Source of the DNA: Sphagnum compactum
Lineage: Eukaryota > Bryophyta > Sphagnopsida > Sphagnales
Direction of reading: 5' to 3'
Length of the DNA: 64,000 nt
Assembly: GCA_965153455.1 (NCBI GenBank)
Contig: OZ234493.1
Span: 35,392,213-35,456,212 of the forward strand
Shown here piece after piece: positions 59,551 to 64,000 of the stretch (positions are counted from its first letter, which is position 1; each line of letters opens with the position of its first letter). The notes under the pieces are model-generated. The model did no database searches and was not told the origin of the DNA. It saw nothing but the letters and a program-made list of their open reading frames with translations. The translations under genes and the position numbers were made by a program.

Positions 59551-61540
59551 TTGATGACCATGTGTATAATAGAAACATCGGTGCTTTCCAAGGTATTGAG
59601 GAGACACCAACTTTTAAAATGAGTGCAAATGATATATATGTTGTAGCTGGTGCAAGGGAGTGTGCCTTGAAGTAGGAGGCCAACTTGCAAATGGTGATAG
59701 ATTACTATGATATTTGGCATCAAATGATTCAAAATTTTGTTCAAACTCAATTATTTGCAAGTAAGGGATGTTGAATACCCCACTTAAAACATTGCATACT
59801 TGTGTTCACAATTACCATGTAATGGATATAATCCTTGCAGCTCATTGGTTGTTGTGTGTAGTTGAAGGTTGAATTACATGATGGAAGTTTAATGGGTGCA
59901 TGGTGGAAATTTAGTGGATGTAGGGTGGAAGTTTAGTGGGTGCATGTTGGGAGTTTGATGGGAACATGGTTGGGATCTTGGTGGAGATGTTGCACTCTGA
60001 AATGTACTATTGTAATTGTGTTCACCTTAGTTTCAAATGAAATTTGAGTAATTTTATCATGCATGAGTGATGGGCATGGCATTAATTTGCATGGGGTGTT
60101 CATTGGTATGTTGTGCATGGTGGCTGGCAAGACAAATTGTTTTGGTTGGTGAACCTAACTTGTTGCTTCTCCCCTTGGATAGGACATATGTTTTTTTAGA
60201 ATAAGCTTCCCAAGTGAGCAATGGGTTGGTCAAATTGGTGGACATGTGTGCATTACTAAAAAAATTGGTGGAAATGTCATGTGCATGCATCTCCATCATG
60301 AAGATGACTCCAAATGTTGGATAGTTGGGTGGAAACTAACTTAAAGGAACACTATGGGTTTTGGAATATATACATTTGTTCAATTATGCGATGCAACATC
60401 CACATGCCAACCATTTCTATCATGTCCAACTGTTAGTTTTTGGTTACTTCCAATTTGACATGTTCATATGTTATTGTCATCCACATGCCTTCTTTGTGAA
60501 AGACACTATCATGGGTGGAGACTAGCTAGTTGTGATTTAGAAGGAACATCGCAACCATCAAATTTTTAGTGAAACCAAAGCACAAATGTTAAAGGTCGCA
60601 CAGAGGTGAGTGAAACAATTATAACCAACATGGAAATTGATATTAAGAATGGTGATATTGGCAATGAAGGTGACAAGGAAAAGGTTGTGTGAATGGAATC
60701 CAACCTTGTTCCAAGACAAGCTAAATCACATGGATTATGAGTTAGAACTAGGTGATTCAAACCACAAGTAGATAGAACTAGTCATTGCGAGGCTATATCG
60801 AAGATAGATTTAGATGTTCTTGCACAATTAATGTCCAAACATTATATGCCTGTGTGACTTGTGCCAAACCTTTCACTACTAGGAAACATAGGTCCAGTTC
60901 AATAACCCATTTCACTATGAGCCTTTAAAAGTGAAATTAGTTCAGTAACTAATGTTTTAGCCTAATCTGATTTCAAAATGGGTGAAATCATTTACATCTA
61001 ATTCATTAAGGTTCATTTATTTATAACTTAATAAAAACGAATATTAATAATAAAAAATTATTGAATTTAAGCATTTATTAAATTTTGAATTTATTAATTT
61101 TTAAGAGATTTGGTATTCATACAACTTTAAAAAGTGTTATAGTTTGTATTAAATTTACTTTCAAAAATGAAAAAATATTTCAAAAAAATTAGATGAAAAG
61201 TATTAATCTAAATAAACTTTAATACAAATTACAATACCAAAAATATTATGTGAATAAATTAGTAATTATTTACATTATGTTAATGATTTATATATAATTA
61301 CAAATATTATTAGTAACATACTATTATTTTTAATAAATTAAATACTTAAATTAAAATTAAAATAATAAAAAATTATAAATTTTCTATTGATTAAATAAAT
61401 GCTTAAAATGTGGGGAGATATAATACCATATTATATATTACCCTCAAAAATCAAATATTTTCTGAAAAAAATCAGTAATTTAAAAAAATAGGCTTATTCA
61501 CAAATTTTTATTTTTTATTTATTTTTTATTTTTCTGAAAA
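59551..61540. other. Intergenic region with a possible CACTA end
   Basis: At 60874 cactactaggaaacatagg has the form of a CACTA terminus and is followed by short inverted motifs (cccatttcacta / gggtgaaat). No right end is found. The rest is AT-rich and without genes. Confidence 0.35.
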
Positions 61541-61544
61541 GATA

Positions 61545-62065
61545 TTGTTGAAATGTATTAAATAACCAAATTAAAATGCATTTTCAATTGAATTAATTGA
61601 CCTTTCTTCTATAAAAACATTTATATGTGTGAAAATCTTGAAAAAATCAATTTAGAATGGAATTTAATTTTTTTCATTTGGAAAAAGTTTGAAAAAGATA
61701 ATAATGATTAAAAAAAGAAAAAATATTTAAAGCACCATTGTTGAAATGTATTAAATTGCAAGTTTGAAATGTATTTTTAGTCAAATTAAGTAGTTATTTT
61801 TTATTTAAAATATTAAAGATGTGTACGTCTTGGGAAAATCTTCTAAAATGAATTTGTTACTTTTTCATTTGGACAAAGTATGAGAAAGATAACAATGGTT
61901 GAAAAAAAGAAAAAATCTTCAAAACATCATTGACATTGAAATGTATTAAATCGTAAGATTCAAATGAATTTGCATTCAAATTATATAGTGTTTGTTTTCT
62001 TTAACATATTAAAGATGTGTACATCATGGAAAAATCTTCTAGATTGAAGTTTTAAAATTTTCATT
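61545..62065 (+). repeat. Tandem repeat of about 193 bp, nearly three copies
   Basis: Units start ttgttgaaatgtattaaa at about 61545, 61737 and 61931. Each contains aaaatcttctaaaatgaa-like and tttcatttggacaaagt-like blocks. The last copy is incomplete. Confidence 0.8.
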
Positions 62066-62979
62066 GACTAGTATCATCTATATCATAAATATAGATTCTT
62101 CCTGATGCTTGTCATCCTTATCATCCATCTTGATATCTTTTTGTCCTTCCCAATACATTGGTTAAGGTTGATATGTAATATGTGCTTCTTCATCTAGGAA
62201 TTGATAGGGTTTTAAATTGTTCACATTCAAGGGATTGTTATTTGGTGAGTGTGTGAACATGAACATGAGCAGGGGAACATGAGCAGGTGAGCAAGATTGA
62301 ATTTTTTGGAATATTCCATTGACACATGGCATAAAATATTGCATGATGTGGAGGAATGTCACATGTCCAAGGATGAAAAATAAAAATGAATGAAAGGGTA
62401 AAATGGATGAAAAATAAAAACAAATGAACAAAAAAAGGATGAACACAACATGTTCATAATAAAAAGTTATGTGTTAATCCAAACTTTACTTGTTCACAAC
62501 CGAAAGATATGTGGTAATCGAAACACCACTTGTTTATCCCCAAGAAGTATGTTCCCATTAGATATTGAGACAATATGAGACCACATACTCCCTATACCAT
62601 TTCAACCTATTTTTTATTTGAATTTAGTCTTTCAAACCTCTTGTGTCTAGGAGCATTCATGTTACTTGAAGAATCAAACTGCATTCTTTCCCCCTCTCCA
62701 CCAGAACTGCCTAACTCCATCTTTTCTATGGCTATAACCCATTTGTAATTTATATTTTACAATGGCAAAAAGAAAATCACAACAATGGTCACACCAAACA
62801 TCTTGGAAACTATGATTGAATACACTTTAAACTCAAGCATACTAGATAAAATATGTGAAATGATAAAACACCTTTGGAATATCCAAGAGATCCCACCCTC
62901 CTAGACCTTTTCAAACAGTTGTTAGAAATTAAAACATGGGGAACAAAACGAAAAAAACAAATTGACAAAGAAATGGGTG
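62066..62979. other. Intergenic region
   Basis: No gene recognised. Frames at 62162-62446 are Phe-rich strings from A-rich sequence on the plus strand. Confidence 0.5.
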
Positions 62980-63050
62980 CACTAATAGAAATCTTGTCAT
63001 TTGCAATTAATCATTATGCAACTCTGTGTAGTGCATGCAACTAGCATGCA

Positions 63051-63166
63051 CTAGTCCCTATTCACTGGGGGGTTGACTAGTTCATTCTGTGTTTCACTAG
63101 ATTTTGAATGAATTTAGACTTTTTACCATGGTGAAACTAGTCAAACCCCTAGTGAATAGGGACTAG
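63051..63166. repeat. Hairpin with about 33-bp arms
   Basis: The arm ctagtccctattcactgggg (from 63051) is answered by the inverted copy ending gtgaatagggactag (63166). Pairing extends over about 33 bp with few mismatches. The loop of about 49 bp has a further ctag palindrome. Confidence 0.85.
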
Positions 63167-63477
63167 GTGCTACGGACAATGAATTGATCCACTACCACCT
63201 AGTGAAATACAAATTTACCAAGCCATTTCACTTACTAATTAATTAACTAAGCAACATGGAAATCAATTAAATTTAAATTATTTAATATTTAATGTAATAT
63301 TTAATATTATCAATAATTTCATGATTTTCAACCTATGACTTATTGACATGTGTCTACCTATGCTAGGTTCAAAACCTAGATTAAATACATAGGCCACGTA
63401 ATCAACCTAAGTAGGCAACTACTCTAGGGAACTACATAAGAGAATATTCAGTCAAACACATTGTTGACCTTAAACAC

Positions 63478-63545
63478 ATCGTTTGTGAGGTTTAATCCTT
63501 TGACCTGTAGGATCGAGGCAAACACCCCTACCATAAAGCCACCAC
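63478..63545 (-). repeat. tRNA-like sequence (SINE-like), minus strand
   Basis: Reversed, the stretch reads gtggctttatggtaggggtg, then tcgatcctacaggtc, then aaggattaaacctcac. This resembles a tRNA-derived SINE head, with an A-box-like tggctttatgg and a weak B-box-like ggattaaacc. The match is imperfect. Confidence 0.3.
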
Positions 63546-63849
63546 ACTTGTTGTGATAATGTGTTACATTACAATTCTATTTATCAAATACTTCAGTTTA
63601 AACATTACAAAAACATAAACTTTGAAAATTCATATCTTATTGAGATTTTGTGCAAATGAAATGATTAAAGTTTAATTTATTTTTTTTCAATAATGTACAT
63701 AATTATATTTATTTCCTTTTGAAAGTGTAAAATCATTTGAATAATTTTTTTTAATTATCACTATTCAATAGCATTTCAATGACCATTCTTTTGAAAAAGA
63801 AAATGTTTAATAAATGGATAAGATTTTTGCTAATATAATAACACTACCT

Positions 63850-64000
63850 GTGTTAGGCTACTTTAAGTTATTTTAGGGTTACTTTTCGTTGTTCTAAGAT
63901 ATTTCACCCTACATTATTTACAGTTTTTATGGTTATTTTTAGTTATTTCACCCTAGGTTATTTTTAGTTAATCTAAGTTATTTTAGCTATTTTAGGCTAT
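63850..64000 (+). repeat. Short degenerate repeat (ttattttaggtta)
   Basis: Variants of ttattttagg / gttatttttagttatttca repeat to the window edge. Confidence 0.5.

Larger units (their letters stand above)
62980..64000. mobile_element. Possible CACTA-like element running off the window
   Basis: The sequence cactaatagaaatcttg at 62980 matches the reversed right end at 27838 over its first part. It is followed by gcaattaatc and gcaactc motifs as in the other CACTA-like elements. No opposite end lies within the window. Confidence 0.35.

Overview
The window is nuclear DNA of a land plant. The evidence is a four-exon Pelle/RLCK-type protein kinase with GT-AG introns, an arabinogalactan (AG) peptide gene, a decayed Ty3/gypsy retrotransposon, and several plant-type DNA transposons. 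Two recognisable host genes in 64 kb, in a strongly AT-rich background full of decayed repeats, suggest a large, TE-rich genome. A non-angiosperm land plant would fit, but nothing here fixes the taxon.

Layout. 1-5.7 kb: AT-rich sequence without genes. 5.7-10.4 kb: somewhat more GC, with a six-copy 56-bp tandem array (6998-7334), a hAT-like foldback (7420-7762) and a related stretch after it. 10.5-12.7 kb, minus strand: a receptor-like cytoplasmic kinase resembling the PTI1-like kinases of the Arabidopsis At3g15890 type; its 5' exon is unresolved and a MITE (12801-13154) lies just upstream of the first visible exon. 14.3-17.4 kb: AT-rich sequence, fragments of the two small transposon families, and a purine-rich tandem repeat. 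17422-20136: a CACTA-type element with a perfect 3-bp target duplication, inserted in that purine repeat. 20.9-22.3 kb: exon-like fragments of an unidentified decayed gene. 24.6-26.5 kb: G/T-rich degenerate arrays.

29.0-34.3 kb, minus strand: a Ty3/gypsy element with LTRs, a TATA box, a polypurine tract and RT, RNase H and integrase remnants. A complete PHD-type C4HC3 zinc finger pattern follows the integrase C-terminus. The gag and protease part is missing. The element is dead: many stops, a frameshift at the RT YxDD motif, and an altered integrase catalytic Asp.

34.3-46.9 kb: repeats, a second full MITE copy (37706-38042) and exon-like remnants on the minus strand at 43.1-45.8 kb. 46.9-48.6 kb: a GC-richer island with a 37-bp-arm hairpin and the AG-peptide gene (47706-47909). 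48.9-51.3 kb: a few exon-like fragments and degenerate tandem repeats. 52180-54439: a second, older CACTA-like element built largely of about 207-bp repeats. 55-64 kb: minisatellites, tRNA-like (SINE-like) pieces, inverted repeat families, a hairpin at 63.05-63.17 kb and further CACTA-like ends.

The two host genes have no evident functional link. The most notable object is the retrotransposon whose integrase tail carries a PHD finger, a possible chromatin-reading module used in place of the chromodomain found in chromoviruses.
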